The notes under the pieces were generated by a model. The model saw only the letters and a list, made by a program, of their open reading frames with translations, made no database searches and had not been told where the DNA came from. This document shows positions 8,992 through 18,154 of a DNA stretch of 34,097 nucleotides, piece by piece. The first letter of the stretch is position 1, and every line of letters begins with the position of its first letter. The stretch comes from Bacteroidales bacterium (lineage in GTDB: Bacteria > Bacteroidota > Bacteroidia > Bacteroidales > UBA10428). The stretch is taken from NCBI GenBank assembly GCA_016930375.1, contig JAFGGU010000084.1:1-34097 (forward strand). The letters are read 5' to 3'. The translations under genes were made by a program, and so were the position numbers.

Positions 8992-11400
8992 ATGTTTCGA
9001 AACTATCTCATTGTAGCATTCAGAAACCTATTCAAAACCCGGCAATTTTCCATCATTAACATTCTGGGACTTTCAATAGGGATGACAGCCTTTTTGATTA
9101 TCCAGCATTATGTAAGCTTCGAAAAAAGCTATGACAGGTTTTATACGAACAGTGACCGGATATACCGGTTGAGGTATGAACGATACAGTGAGGACGGTGA
9201 ATCTGTTCGGTTTGCATCATGCTGTCCTCCGGTGGGACTAAGGATCAGGAAGTTGTTACCCGAAGTGGAACTGGTGGCACGTATTTGTCGCTATCCTGCT
9301 TCGGTTTCCTATAATGAAAACAGGTTTATTGAGGAACGTTTGTTTTATGCTGAATCAGAATTTTTCAGGGTTTTTAATTTCACATTTGTTGAAGGTGGTC
9401 CTGTTAAGGGAATCCATGATCCCAACACGGCTTTTATTTCACGGTCCACTGCCAGAAAATACTTTGGCGATGAAAATCCCATGGGTAAATCTATAAAACT
9501 GGACAATACAACGGAATACAAGATTACCGGCATTTTTGAAGATGTACCGGAAAACTCGCATATTAAATTCGATATTGTTCTGCCATGGGCGAATCTGTTG
9601 GATATTCTCGGAATTGATTTTGATGATTCATGGGGAGATTCCGGCGCATACACCTATATCCTGTTTAAAAAAGGAGTAAATATCTCAGCTTTTCAAAAAA
9701 AACTGGATGCAATCGCTGAAAAGGAGTTTGGAGAAGCCCTGAGAAATTATAAGCTCACGATGACCCTGCCGATACAGCCACTTACAGATATACACCTTAC
9801 TTCTCATTATCAGCAGGAGTTTGAGCCCAATGGTGATTATTCTGCCATTAAACTACTCTCTGCCATTGCATTTTTTATTTTGGGAATTGCATGGGTTAAT
9901 TATATCAATCTTTCAACAGCGCGTTCCCTGACCCGTGCCAGGGAAGTTGGATTGCGGAAAGTGGCTGGTGCCTCCCGGGCACAGTTGGTTGTGCAGTTCT
10001 TTCTGGAGGTCTTTATTATGAACTTGATTGCGATAGGTGTAACAATCCTGTTGTTAACACTTGTCCTGCCCCTGATGGCTCCGGTGACCGGAACACCTTT
10101 AAGTTACAGTATCTGGAACCAAAACTGGCTTTGGCCGGCCTTTGCGCTTTTACTGTTGTCGGGTGTATTCCTTTCCGGATTCTACCCGGTTATATTGTTG
10201 TCCTCATTCAAACCGCTTCGGGTTTTAAAAGGTAAGCTCGGAAATGATCCAAAAGGATTAAATCTCCGCAAAATATTGGTAGTATTTCAGTTCGTTATGT
10301 CGCTCTGCTTGATTACGGCCACCCTGACGGTGTATTTGCAGATATCCTTTATGAAAAAAATGAACCTTGGTTTTAATAAGGAACAGGTACTTGTGGTGCG
10401 AGCCCCAAGGACGAGGGAGGCAAACTTCAACAGCAGTATGTTCACGTTTAAGCAGGAAATCCTGAAGAATCCCCGGATCAGCCAAATGAGTGTAGTTACA
10501 GAGGTTCCTGGTCGCCAGATATACTGGGATGCAGGTGGTATATTTCCTGTCGGATCCGATGAAAGCAAAAACTACCAGATCGTGGGAATTGATTATGATT
10601 TCGTTGATCTTTTCCAAACAACTCTATTAGCAGGAAGAAATTTTTCAGCACAATTTCCTTCCGACACCCTGGCCTTGATACTGAATGAAACGGCTGTCAA
10701 ATGGATGGGATTTCCGCATCCTGATTCTGCAATTGGCCGGCAGGTAAATTACTGGGATGTTATTTACACAATTATCGGTGTGATGGAAGATTATCATCAG
10801 CAATCTCCCAAAGCAGCCTTTGAACCCCACATATACAGGTTCCTGCCCTATGGCAGGGGAGTGCGCGGCATGTTCGCTTTTAAACTGAATGCACAGGAAT
10901 CAAACACAACCGTGAGCATAGTGCAGAAATACTTTGATCAATTTTTCCCGGGAAACTCGTTTGAATATTTCTTTTTGGATGATTATTTCAATGCCCAATA
11001 TCAGGATGACATGATTGTTGGAAAGGTGTTTGGCTTGTTTTCCCTGCTGGCAGTTTTTATCACGGCCCTGGGGATCTATGGTTTATTTTCATTTCTGATG
11101 CTTCAACGTACCAAGGAGATCTGTATCAGAAATATTATGGGAGCTAACATTTCCAGGATTCTTTTCCTGTTTGGTCGTGAGTTTTTTCTGTTAATAATAA
11201 TCGCTTTCTTAATTGCATGGGCGCTTTGTTCTTCTGGCATACACTGGTGGATGAATTCCTTTGCCAGTAAAATGCCGGTTACTATTTGGCTTTTCATACT
11301 CCCCCTGTTATTGATGATGGTAGTGGCCGGGATGACAATCGGTTCACAGGTCATCAAGGTTGCCCGCGCAAATCCTGCAGGGAACCTAAGGTATGAGTAA
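8992..11400 (+). CDS. ABC transporter permease of the FtsX/MacB type
   Basis: This 802-residue inner-membrane protein has two FtsX-like modules. Each has a large extracytoplasmic domain (about 45-270 and 455-670) and three to four membrane helices. The first helix is near 20-40 (FSIINILGLSIGMTAFLII), with clusters near 285-405 and 685-790. The conserved coupling segments RAREVGLRKVAGASRAQ and RTKEICIRNIMGANISR precede the helices. In Bacteroidota such paired permeases work with a separate ATPase, in lipoprotein or peptide export or in mechanotransmission. No ATPase gene is in the window, so the partner must be elsewhere. Its stop codon lies inside the 3' end of the convergent GH20 gene, a 15-base overlap. 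Confidence 0.9.
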   Translation: MFRNYLIVAFRNLFKTRQFSIINILGLSIGMTAFLIIQHYVSFEKSYDRFYTNSDRIYRLRYERYSEDGESVRFASCCPPVGLRIRKLLPEVELVARICRYPASVSYNENRFIEERLFYAESEFFRVFNFTFVEGGPVKGIHDPNTAFISRSTARKYFGDENPMGKSIKLDNTTEYKITGIFEDVPENSHIKFDIVLPWANLLDILGIDFDDSWGDSGAYTYILFKKGVNISAFQKKLDAIAEKEFGEALRNYKLTMTLPIQPLTDIHLTSHYQQEFEPNGDYSAIKLLSAIAFFILGIAWVNYINLSTARSLTRAREVGLRKVAGASRAQLVVQFFLEVFIMNLIAIGVTILLLTLVLPLMAPVTGTPLSYSIWNQNWLWPAFALLLLSGVFLSGFYPVILLSSFKPLRVLKGKLGNDPKGLNLRKILVVFQFVMSLCLITATLTVYLQISFMKKMNLGFNKEQVLVVRAPRTREANFNSSMFTFKQEILKNPRISQMSVVTEVPGRQIYWDAGGIFPVGSDESKNYQIVGIDYDFVDLFQTTLLAGRNFSAQFPSDTLALILNETAVKWMGFPHPDSAIGRQVNYWDVIYTIIGVMEDYHQQSPKAAFEPHIYRFLPYGRGVRGMFAFKLNAQESNTTVSIVQKYFDQFFPGNSFEYFFLDDYFNAQYQDDMIVGKVFGLFSLLAVFITALGIYGLFSFLMLQRTKEICIRNIMGANISRILFLFGREFFLLIIIAFLIAWALCSSGIHWWMNSFASKMPVTIWLFILPLLLMMVVAGMTIGSQVIKVARANPAGNLRYE

Positions 11401-13584
11401 GTTGTTTTTCAGCCATTCTTCAACCAGGGTCTGGTACAACTCTACTGCCTGGATCATCCAACTAAGGTCTTCGCGCTGACTTGCCAGGTGAAAATACCGG
11501 TCGGGCACATAGCCGTCAGGATACCTGGTAAAACGTGTTTTGCCATATACTTTGTTCAGCTCGTCCCATTTCTCCTGAAATTCATGGATGGCGATTTTTA
11601 CCTGCTCCATACCTTCTTTTTGCTGAACCTGATCACCACTGTCACACTGCTTCATGGCAAGCAAAATGTTCGGCGCCGTGATCTGAAGATCATACAATGC
11701 CATGGCCAGTTCCCAGTAATACCTGTTTCTTCGGGAGGTGTTATGCAATTCCTTTAAACGCTGAGACAATGCACTGTAAGTACTTGACTCAGCCAGTGCC
11801 ACGTCGAGCCGGTCTTTATATTTCAGACTCCAGGCGCCCGGTGCATGCAGGTCAGGCAATTCAATCAGCCGGGTTGTGTAATCAAAAGGCTTGTTTTCCG
11901 TTCCTTCCAAAGGAGGAAGCCAATGTTCCAGCTGTGAGAAGCTTTGCAGGGCGTTATGATCATCCAACAAGCCCCCCTTTCTGAAGAAAGCCTCATACCA
12001 GAACACAGAGCCCTGCCTTAAATGATAATTTAAATCCTGATAATCCGGGATGGATAACCCAAACTCCCTTTGCAGCCAGGCCCTGTCATATTCTTCCAGA
12101 GTACGACCATCAGGAGACCAGCTGTATTCAGCCGCGGCAATAAATCCCCGCCAGTAGTTCTCCATGTGAGGCGATTTATCATCCCAGGCAGTACAGAGCA
12201 TCCCGTTAACATTCTTTTCAGCAGCCAGTTGTATGAAGCTTTGGATGGAAATGATACCTGATGAGGCCATGCCCTTGTCCCGCTCATCCGGTTGAAACAA
12301 CATCCCTCCTTCGGCATTCGTAGCGGTGGCAATCATGGCCTTTAATCCGCGACTCTTATACCAGTCAAGCGCAAGGATATTACCGGGTTGTCGTGCCATG
12401 GAATAATTCCAGCGCATATAAACGCAGTTTTTAGGGAAATCATGCAGCAGATTGTCGAGCTCAGGAATACCCTTTTCCCAGCTTCTGGCAGCATCCGCGG
12501 CAGAAATTTCATCCATATAGGTTGTTTCATAAACACTGGCATGCTTCAGGGGCATATCATCCCAGAATATCGGAATGCGACCGTTTTCCCCGGCGAATTC
12601 GCAGACTCTTTTCAACCAGTACAGGCTTAGACTCAGCATCCCCTCCTTATCGGCCATGGGTTTGCACCGGGGACATAATCCGATATTTCCGATCTCATCC
12701 CCGCCGATATGGAGGTATTTCGAGCCCGGAGTAGCATCGATGGCATCGCGGTATAAATCAAACAGAACCTGGTAAGTGCCTTCATGCAACGGGCAAAATG
12801 CCCACCTGTTAAAGGAAAGTTCACGCAGGTGTGCGTACTGCTGATGTTTGAGAATAAATGTCGCATGTCCCAATCCCTGAACCAAAGGGGTTATTTCGAT
12901 ATGTCTTTCACGGGCATATCTGGTCAATGCGGCCATCTCGTCAATACTTATTGCCTGGGGCGCTCCTACCAGCGACTGACGCCGGTAACGCAGCTTATCT
13001 TCGAACTCAAAAACCACGGCATTGATCTTGTACCTTGCCAGTCTGTCAATGCTTTCATAATAATAGTGCATGTGATCGAGGTGGTGCTTGACATCAAAGT
13101 GAACTGCCCTGTAGGCCAACGCCGGAAAATCGATGATTTTACAGGAAGGAACCGGTTTATGATAATCCACGGCATCTTCCAAAAGCTGTTCCAGGGTCTG
13201 ACAACCATAGAATAAACCCGCTTCTCCGGTGGCCACGATCTCTGCCCTATCCTGTGTGACAGTCAGGATATACCCCTCGTCAGAAGGTAACGCAGTCATG
13301 CTGGTATCCAGCACAAGGGTAAGTGCTCCTTTGCCCGCTGATTTTGAAACTGTAAGTCCGGTAAGGAATTTTCCCATTGCCGGGCGTCTGAAATCACCTT
13401 TCAACGCAACATTTTCAAGCGAAGATGGTTCAAGGCCTTTCCCATTCAGCAAAACAACACTGTGAGGTTGTGGGAGAATGATAAAAGGAGCAGGCAATTC
13501 AGCAGATAGCCCGGGAGCCGGAATGAAAGAAATGTACAACCAGCAAGCCAATGACAAAAGACCATGTGTTTTCATGATAATCAA
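11386..13584 (-). CDS. Secreted GH20-type beta-hexosaminidase-like protein
   Basis: This 732-residue protein has a signal peptide; ATG codons at 13584 and 13575 are both possible. The N-terminal alpha/beta GH20b-like domain (about 35-155) contains EAGLFYGCQTLEQLL. A TIM barrel starts at FPALAYRAVHFDVKHHLDH, and the catalytic pair D296-E297 lies in YLHIGGDEIGN, the signature of GH20 with the Asp that positions the substrate acetamide and the Glu acid/base. A long helical C-terminal part (about 500-732) is unusual for classical hexosaminidases. It would remove terminal GlcNAc, GalNAc or related residues in the periplasm. It converges on the permease gene with a 15-base overlap and is separated by a terminator from the gene upstream. 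Confidence 0.88.
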   Translation of the reverse strand: MIIMKTHGLLSLACWLYISFIPAPGLSAELPAPFIILPQPHSVVLLNGKGLEPSSLENVALKGDFRRPAMGKFLTGLTVSKSAGKGALTLVLDTSMTALPSDEGYILTVTQDRAEIVATGEAGLFYGCQTLEQLLEDAVDYHKPVPSCKIIDFPALAYRAVHFDVKHHLDHMHYYYESIDRLARYKINAVVFEFEDKLRYRRQSLVGAPQAISIDEMAALTRYARERHIEITPLVQGLGHATFILKHQQYAHLRELSFNRWAFCPLHEGTYQVLFDLYRDAIDATPGSKYLHIGGDEIGNIGLCPRCKPMADKEGMLSLSLYWLKRVCEFAGENGRIPIFWDDMPLKHASVYETTYMDEISAADAARSWEKGIPELDNLLHDFPKNCVYMRWNYSMARQPGNILALDWYKSRGLKAMIATATNAEGGMLFQPDERDKGMASSGIISIQSFIQLAAEKNVNGMLCTAWDDKSPHMENYWRGFIAAAEYSWSPDGRTLEEYDRAWLQREFGLSIPDYQDLNYHLRQGSVFWYEAFFRKGGLLDDHNALQSFSQLEHWLPPLEGTENKPFDYTTRLIELPDLHAPGAWSLKYKDRLDVALAESSTYSALSQRLKELHNTSRRNRYYWELAMALYDLQITAPNILLAMKQCDSGDQVQQKEGMEQVKIAIHEFQEKWDELNKVYGKTRFTRYPDGYVPDRYFHLASQREDLSWMIQAVELYQTLVEEWLKNNLLIP

Positions 13585-13626
13585 TTAAGATGGGAGTAAT
13601 TTATCGCATATGAGCTGAAGTTACAT

Positions 13627-13659
13627 AAAAAAACCGGCCCGAAAAATTTCCGGGCCGGT
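13627..13659 (-). terminator. Intrinsic terminator of the aromatic/Ser-Thr-Arg-rich protein gene
   Basis: ACCGGCCCG (13633-13641) pairs perfectly with CGGGCCGGT (13651-13659). Read on the minus strand the 9-bp GC-rich stem is followed by seven T (13633-13627). It lies about 50 bases after the stop codon of the gene at 13707-15095 and just ahead of the GH20 gene, which therefore needs its own promoter in the short stretch 13585-13626 or relies on readthrough. Confidence 0.9.
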
Positions 13660-13706
13660 AACATACACTTTAACTATTCAACTCTGAAAGGATAATTATA
13701 ATACAC

Positions 13707-15095
13707 TTATCTTCTGCCTGATGAGGTTCTTTTGGAACTATTATCCGATTTTTCACTGCCTGAAGACCTGCCTGAACTTCTTGATTCCGTGCTTCCGGAC
13801 GATCTACGGGAAGAGGAACCATTGCCCACCGAACTTCCTGAGGTAGTTCTTTTGGTCTCAGTTCTTACATTACTCCCCGAAGATTGCCGTGGGGACGAAG
13901 GACGGCTGGTTGTTGTTTGTGTTGATTTACGCTCAGGAGCACTATTGACCCTGCTGTCGGTGGAGGACCTTCTGTTTGCATTATTTACTGTGCCTTGTGT
14001 CGTTTTCAGCTCATTGCTGGACCTTCCTGTCGTTGCCCCGGTGGAACGGGTGGACGTAGACCTTCCCGTTGTTGTTTCCGTGGACCGGGTTGAGGTTGCC
14101 CTTCCGGTTGTTGCTTCCGTAGACCGGGTTGGATTTGCCCTCCGGGTTGTCGTTGTTGAACTACCCTGAGTTGAGGTCGATTTGCTTACCTGCTGACTCC
14201 TGGATGAAGTGCCTGCATCACGTCTGGCGGTGGTGGCATAAGCCTGCCTGCCTACCCGACTACCTTCCTGGCGTGTTTCGGGACGCGAGTATGTGGTCCT
14301 GTAAGTACCCCTGCTGATGTTTGTGGCTACATACGGTGAATAATTCCTTCTGCTGCCATAGTAATAACTGTGATAACGGGGGTAGCGGTAATCGTTATAG
14401 TGCCTGTAGTATCCGTAGTAGTGCGGATACCAGTTGTAATGATAGCCATAATAGTAATGCCAGTAGTGGGGAGTCCAAGGACGCCAATAGCGTGGATAAT
14501 AGCCCCAGTACCAAGGTGAATGCCATACAACATAGGTGGGTAAAAACATGAACCTGATCAATGGCCATGCAGCCACTTCAACAGTTGTAACGCGGTTCAC
14601 GACAACTGTTTGTCCTTGCACAACAGTTGTTCTGCCGGTATAGCCCGGATTGGGCGTTTCACCTGCATATTCATAATTGGGTTCAACAATATAGTTCTTG
14701 CCATACAAGGCTTCATCCCCGATCAGCTGTATCCTGACCTGGTTGTTGGCTTCCTGCTGCACAATGAAAACAGCAACATCCTGGTTTTCACGTGCATTGA
14801 TGGCAACCTGCAGTACGATAACGTGTACATTACCATCCGGTTGGTCAATGACCCTTATATAATCAATGTAATTGTCCCCGTTCAGGTCGAGGTTATTGAT
14901 CCTTGAATCCTGATCATTCAGGGTCCTTTCAAACCCTTCAAGGGTCTCGGACTCCTGGAACAGTTTCATAACGGCGAAGAGGTTCAGGTTATCACCCGGT
15001 AATCCCAGCCTTGCTTCGGCATAATCCTGTGCGTTTGACACGGATGATGCGGCGATCATCAGGGGGACCATCAAAATGTAAACTAACTTTTTCAT
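13707..15095 (-). CDS. Secreted protein with aromatic-rich tract and Ser/Thr/Arg-rich repeat tail
   Basis: This 462-residue protein of unknown function starts with a signal peptide (MKKLVYILMVPLMIAASSVS, cleaved near A22). A folded region of about 150 residues includes DLNGDNYIDYIRV, whose D70, N72, D74 and D78 follow the spacing of an EF-hand-like calcium loop. Residues 191-251 are extraordinarily rich in Tyr, Trp, His and Pro (for example WYWGYYPRYWRPW). From about 271 to the end the chain is Ser/Thr/Arg/Gly-rich and surely disordered, with three 13-residue repeats (R-x-x-x-T-R-S-T-x-x-T-T-G) at 321-359. The basic tail could bind acidic polysaccharide or DNA, or be O-glycosylated; both are guesses. 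It is divergent from the gntR gene and has its own terminator. Confidence 0.85.
   Translation of the reverse strand: MKKLVYILMVPLMIAASSVSNAQDYAEARLGLPGDNLNLFAVMKLFQESETLEGFERTLNDQDSRINNLDLNGDNYIDYIRVIDQPDGNVHVIVLQVAINARENQDVAVFIVQQEANNQVRIQLIGDEALYGKNYIVEPNYEYAGETPNPGYTGRTTVVQGQTVVVNRVTTVEVAAWPLIRFMFLPTYVVWHSPWYWGYYPRYWRPWTPHYWHYYYGYHYNWYPHYYGYYRHYNDYRYPRYHSYYYGSRRNYSPYVATNISRGTYRTTYSRPETRQEGSRVGRQAYATTARRDAGTSSRSQQVSKSTSTQGSSTTTTRRANPTRSTEATTGRATSTRSTETTTGRSTSTRSTGATTGRSSNELKTTQGTVNNANRRSSTDSRVNSAPERKSTQTTTSRPSSPRQSSGSNVRTETKRTTSGSSVGNGSSSRRSSGSTESRSSGRSSGSEKSDNSSKRTSSGRR
14019..14135 (-). repeat. Three 39-bp in-frame tandem repeats
   Basis: Three consecutive 39-base units encode the 13-residue repeats of the Ser/Thr/Arg-rich tail (residues 321-359). 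The units differ at scattered bases, so they are diverged and not a recent slippage product. Confidence 0.8.
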
Positions 15096-15164
15096 GACTT
15101 TGTACTTTAGTTGTTATACTATATACAATTTTAATGCCATGTTAAATTGTGTTGAAATTTTTCA

Positions 15165-15172
15165 TATATTTG
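15165..15172 (+). promoter_or_regulatory. -7 promoter element of the gntR gene
   Basis: TATATTTG matches the Bacteroidota -7 consensus TAnnTTTG exactly and sits 28 bases before the ATG at 15201. No convincing TTTG is found about 19-21 bases upstream, so the -33 element is weak or absent, as may be expected for a regulated promoter. Confidence 0.4.
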
Positions 15173-15174
15173 AT

Positions 15175-15194
15175 CAGCACAGTACAGCACAGCA
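15175..15194 (+). promoter_or_regulatory. Tandem 10-bp direct repeat, possible operator
   Basis: CAGCACAGTA and CAGCACAGCA lie head to tail, 9 of 10 bases identical, one helical turn apart. They begin three bases after the -7 box and end just before the gntR start codon. The place suits autoregulation by a DNA-binding protein; this is inference. Confidence 0.35.
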
Positions 15195-15200
15195 TAGTTA

Positions 15201-16193
15201 ATGATGACTGAACCTCAATTCCGGGACAATTTCAGCTCCACCAAGGTCAGGAGCCTGGCTGATGCCCTGTGCGAAGCCATCAGCCAGGGGAAATTCATAA
15301 CCGGTCAGACGCTACCTTCAATTAACCGGCTCAGCCGGCAGTATAACCTCTCCAGGGATACCGTATTTAAAGCTTACTGCGAATTAAAGAAACGTGGAAT
15401 CGTGGATTCCACACCTGCCAAAGGGTATCATGTGGCCGGTATGATGAACAAGGTGCTTCTGATGCTTGACATTTACAGCCCGTTCAAAGATGTATTGTAC
15501 AATTCCTTTGTAAGCAAACTACCTAAAAATTTCAAGGTCGATCTGGTCTTTCATTTTTACAACGAGCACCTTTTTGAAACGGTAATTTCAGACAGTCTGG
15601 GCCGTTACAATTATTATGTAATCATGAATTTCAGCAATGAAATATTGCATGACTCGCTGCGTAAGATCGATCCGGCAAAACTACTGATTCTGGATCTGGG
15701 TGATTTTGATAAGAATGATTACGCCTATGTTTGCCAGGACTTTGGAACATCGGTGTATGACTGTCTGAAAACCAATCTGGACCTGATCCGCAAATACAAG
15801 CGATTTGTCCTTTACCTGCCCAGGGAATCGGAACATCCTGAAATTCTGATCAAATACTTCAAAAAATTCACCGGGGATCATTTTCCGGATGCCGATGTGA
15901 TCAGATCGCCGCAAAAAATAATCCTTAAGAAAGATACAGCCTACCTGATCATTCAACAGAAAGATCTGGTTTCTATGGTTAAACAATGCCGGACCAAAAA
16001 GCTGAGTATTGGCAAGGATATCGGGCTGATCGCCTATAACGACACACCCATGTATGAGATCATCGAAAATGGTATTACGGTGATCTCCACAGATTTTGCA
16101 CAGATCGGACAAAAAGCCGCGGATTTTGTGACAACCCGGGAGAAATTGCAGGAGGTGATTCCGGCAAGGATGATTGTGAGGGGATCATTGTAA
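15201..16193 (+). CDS. GntR-family regulator, probably of L-fucose use
   Basis: This 330-residue regulator has an N-terminal winged helix-turn-helix of the GntR type at about 15-80, with LPSINRLSRQYNLSRDTVFKAYCELKKRG as the recognition region (residues 38-66) and the wing TPAKGYHV. A C-terminal LacI/periplasmic-binding-protein-like effector domain includes IGLIAYNDTPMYEIIENGIT and STDFAQIGQKAADF. This architecture is that of Bacteroidota sugar regulators, including the fucose regulator FucR beside fucI in Bacteroides. It stands 64 bases ahead of fucI on the same strand, so it most likely responds to L-fucose or an intermediate and controls fucI and neighbours. ATG codons at 15201 and 15204 are both possible. 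I do not assign the symbol firmly. Confidence 0.88.
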   Translation: MMTEPQFRDNFSSTKVRSLADALCEAISQGKFITGQTLPSINRLSRQYNLSRDTVFKAYCELKKRGIVDSTPAKGYHVAGMMNKVLLMLDIYSPFKDVLYNSFVSKLPKNFKVDLVFHFYNEHLFETVISDSLGRYNYYVIMNFSNEILHDSLRKIDPAKLLILDLGDFDKNDYAYVCQDFGTSVYDCLKTNLDLIRKYKRFVLYLPRESEHPEILIKYFKKFTGDHFPDADVIRSPQKIILKKDTAYLIIQQKDLVSMVKQCRTKKLSIGKDIGLIAYNDTPMYEIIENGITVISTDFAQIGQKAADFVTTREKLQEVIPARMIVRGSL

Positions 16194-16194
16194 G

Positions 16195-16236
16195 ACAATT
16201 TACAATTTACAATTAACAATTAACAATTAACAATTA
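16195..16236 (+). repeat. Heptanucleotide tandem repeat in the fucI leader
   Basis: Six uninterrupted 7-base units (ACAATTT twice, then ACAATTA four times) begin one base after the gntR stop codon and end 21 bases before the fucI ATG. A purine-rich stretch (AAGAAGTG) between array and ATG is the probable ribosome binding site. Unit loss or gain by slippage would change the leader length without touching either coding frame. Confidence 0.9.
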
Positions 16237-16257
16237 TAAATCTTTAAGAAGTGAAAT

Positions 16258-18033
16258 ATGAACAGACTGAAAGGTGCTTTGCCAAAAGTGGGAATTCGTC
16301 CCGTAATTGATGCACGCCTTGGCGGCGTCCGTGAATCACTTGAAAGCCAGACCATGGGTTTGGCCAAAAGGGTGGCTGCTCTCATTTCCTCTGAGCTCCG
16401 GCATGCTGACGGAAGTAAGGTTGAGTGTGTCATTGCTGACAGTACGATCGGCAGGGTTGCTGAGGCAGCCGTGGCTGCTGAAAAGTTCGAACGGGAGGGT
16501 GTTGGTGTATCAATCACTGTAACGCCCTGCTGGTGCTATGGCAGTGAGACCATTGACATGAATCCCTATACACCCAAAGCGATATGGGGATTTAACGGTA
16601 CCGAACGACCAGGGGCAGTGTATCTTGCGGCTGCCCTGGCAGGTCATAACCAGAAGGGATTGCCGGCTTTCAGCATTTACGGGCACGATGTTCAGGATTC
16701 CGCTGACACAACCATACCTGCTGATGTCAAAGAAAAGCTATTGCGCTTTACCAGGGCAGGAATTGCCGTTGCCACCTTGCGTGGAAAATCTTACCTCTCC
16801 ATCGGTTCTGTTTCCATGGGTATTGCCGGATCGATCGTTGATGCTGATTTCTTCCAGTCCTACCTGGGAATGCGGAATGAATACGTTGATATGAGTGAGA
16901 TCATCCGTCGTGTAAATGAAGGTATTTATGATAAAGAAGAATTTACCAGGGCGCTGCGATGGACAAGATCCAACTGTAAAGAGGGTGCTGATCTCAATCC
17001 GGCTGCTTTGAAGCTGAGCCGGGCGCGGCTCGATGAGATCTGGGAATACGTTGTGAAAATGACATTGATCATGCGCGACCTGATGATAGGCAATCCAAGA
17101 CTTTCTGACATGGGATTCGGTGAAGAAGCCCTCGGCCATAATGCCATAGCTTCCGGATTTCAGGGTCAGCGGCAATGGACCGACCATATGCCGAACGGTG
17201 ATTTCTCAGAAGCCATTCTGAATTCATCTTTTGATTGGAACGGTATCCGCCAGGCGTTTGTTGTGGCAACCGAAAACGACAGCCTTAACGGGGTAGCCAT
17301 GTTGTTTGGCCATCTGCTGAGCAATACCCCCCAGGTATTCGCTGATGTTCGCACATATTGGAGTCCGGAAGCCGTGAAACGGGTCACCGGGAAAACCCTT
17401 TCAGGAGTTGCTGCCAACGGCATGATCCACCTGATCAACTCGGGTTCTGCTTCGCTCGACGGCAGCGGACAAATGACCAGGAACAACGCCCCTGCCATGA
17501 AACCCTATTGGGAAATCACCGAAGGAGAAGTTAAAAAATGCCTGGAGTCCACTACCTGGTACCCCGCATCCAGGGGATACTTCCGGGGAGGCGGATTTTC
17601 TTCCTCCTTCCTTACAAAAGGGGGTATGCCGGTGACCATGTCACGCATAAACCTGGTGAAAGGCATTGGGCCCGTGTTGCAGATTGCGGAAGGATGGACA
17701 GTTGAAATTCCTTCGGATGTTCACAGGATACTCGATGAACGTACCGATCAGACCTGGCCTACCACATGGTTTGTGCCGCGGGTGACCGGTAAAGGTCCTT
17801 TTGCCGATGTTTACTCGGTAATGTACAACTGGGGTGCGAATCATGGAGCCTTCAGCTATGATCATATCGGCTCTGACCTCATCACTCTGGCTTCCATGCT
17901 TCGGATACCCGTCTGCATGCACAACGTGGAGGACAAACACATTTTCAGGCCCACCGCATGGAATGCTTTTGGAATGGACCCGGAGGGTTCGGACTACAGG
18001 GCATGTGGGGCTTATGGGGCTTTATACAAATAG
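16258..18033 (+). CDS. fucI: L-fucose isomerase
   Basis: This enzyme isomerises L-fucose to L-fuculose, the first committed step of the pathway, in the cytoplasm with Mn2+. At 591 residues it equals the length of E. coli FucI as I recall it, and whole blocks agree, such as [53 protein letters not shown] and [18 protein letters not shown]. The metal and catalytic residues correspond to E339 (ATENDSLNG), D363 (FADVRTYW) and H529 (GANHG), matching E337, D361 and H528 in E. coli. It follows the gntR regulator by 64 bases with a heptamer array between, and precedes a GH29 fucosidase by 121 bases that contain a fold-back sequence. D-arabinose isomerisation is a known side activity of the family. 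Confidence 0.98.
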   Translation: MNRLKGALPKVGIRPVIDARLGGVRESLESQTMGLAKRVAALISSELRHADGSKVECVIADSTIGRVAEAAVAAEKFEREGVGVSITVTPCWCYGSETIDMNPYTPKAIWGFNGTERPGAVYLAAALAGHNQKGLPAFSIYGHDVQDSADTTIPADVKEKLLRFTRAGIAVATLRGKSYLSIGSVSMGIAGSIVDADFFQSYLGMRNEYVDMSEIIRRVNEGIYDKEEFTRALRWTRSNCKEGADLNPAALKLSRARLDEIWEYVVKMTLIMRDLMIGNPRLSDMGFGEEALGHNAIASGFQGQRQWTDHMPNGDFSEAILNSSFDWNGIRQAFVVATENDSLNGVAMLFGHLLSNTPQVFADVRTYWSPEAVKRVTGKTLSGVAANGMIHLINSGSASLDGSGQMTRNNAPAMKPYWEITEGEVKKCLESTTWYPASRGYFRGGGFSSSFLTKGGMPVTMSRINLVKGIGPVLQIAEGWTVEIPSDVHRILDERTDQTWPTTWFVPRVTGKGPFADVYSVMYNWGANHGAFSYDHIGSDLITLASMLRIPVCMHNVEDKHIFRPTAWNAFGMDPEGSDYRACGAYGALYK

Positions 18034-18043
18034 GAAATTGAAG

Positions 18044-18113
18044 ATCGAACAAGGAACACCGATTTTTGAATATCGAAGAAAAACACTTCGAAATTCATCA
18101 TTCCTTGTTCGAT
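18044..18113. repeat. Nested fold-back element between fucI and GH29
   Basis: ATCGAACAAGGAA (18044-18056) is perfectly complementary to TTCCTTGTTCGAT (18101-18113). Inside it, GAATATCGAAG (18068-18078) pairs with CTTCGAAATTC (18086-18096) with one mismatch. The transcript could form two nested stems of 13 and 11 bp. There is no T-run after it, so it is not a typical terminator; it could be an mRNA-stabilising hairpin or a mobile palindromic repeat. Confidence 0.8.
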
Positions 18114-18154
18114 GTTCGGTGTTAATCAAACTGTAAACAAATACTTTCTTTACC

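Noticed and set aside
14019..14135. Tandem 39-bp repeats as a possible CRISPR array
   Set aside because: The units are contiguous, lack unique spacers, and are in frame within a coding sequence.
13732..14169. 145-codon plus-strand frame rich in Leu, Val, Glu and Asp
   Set aside because: It is the reverse-strand reading of the Ser/Thr/Arg-rich tail of the secreted protein; its composition is explained by the complementary codons.
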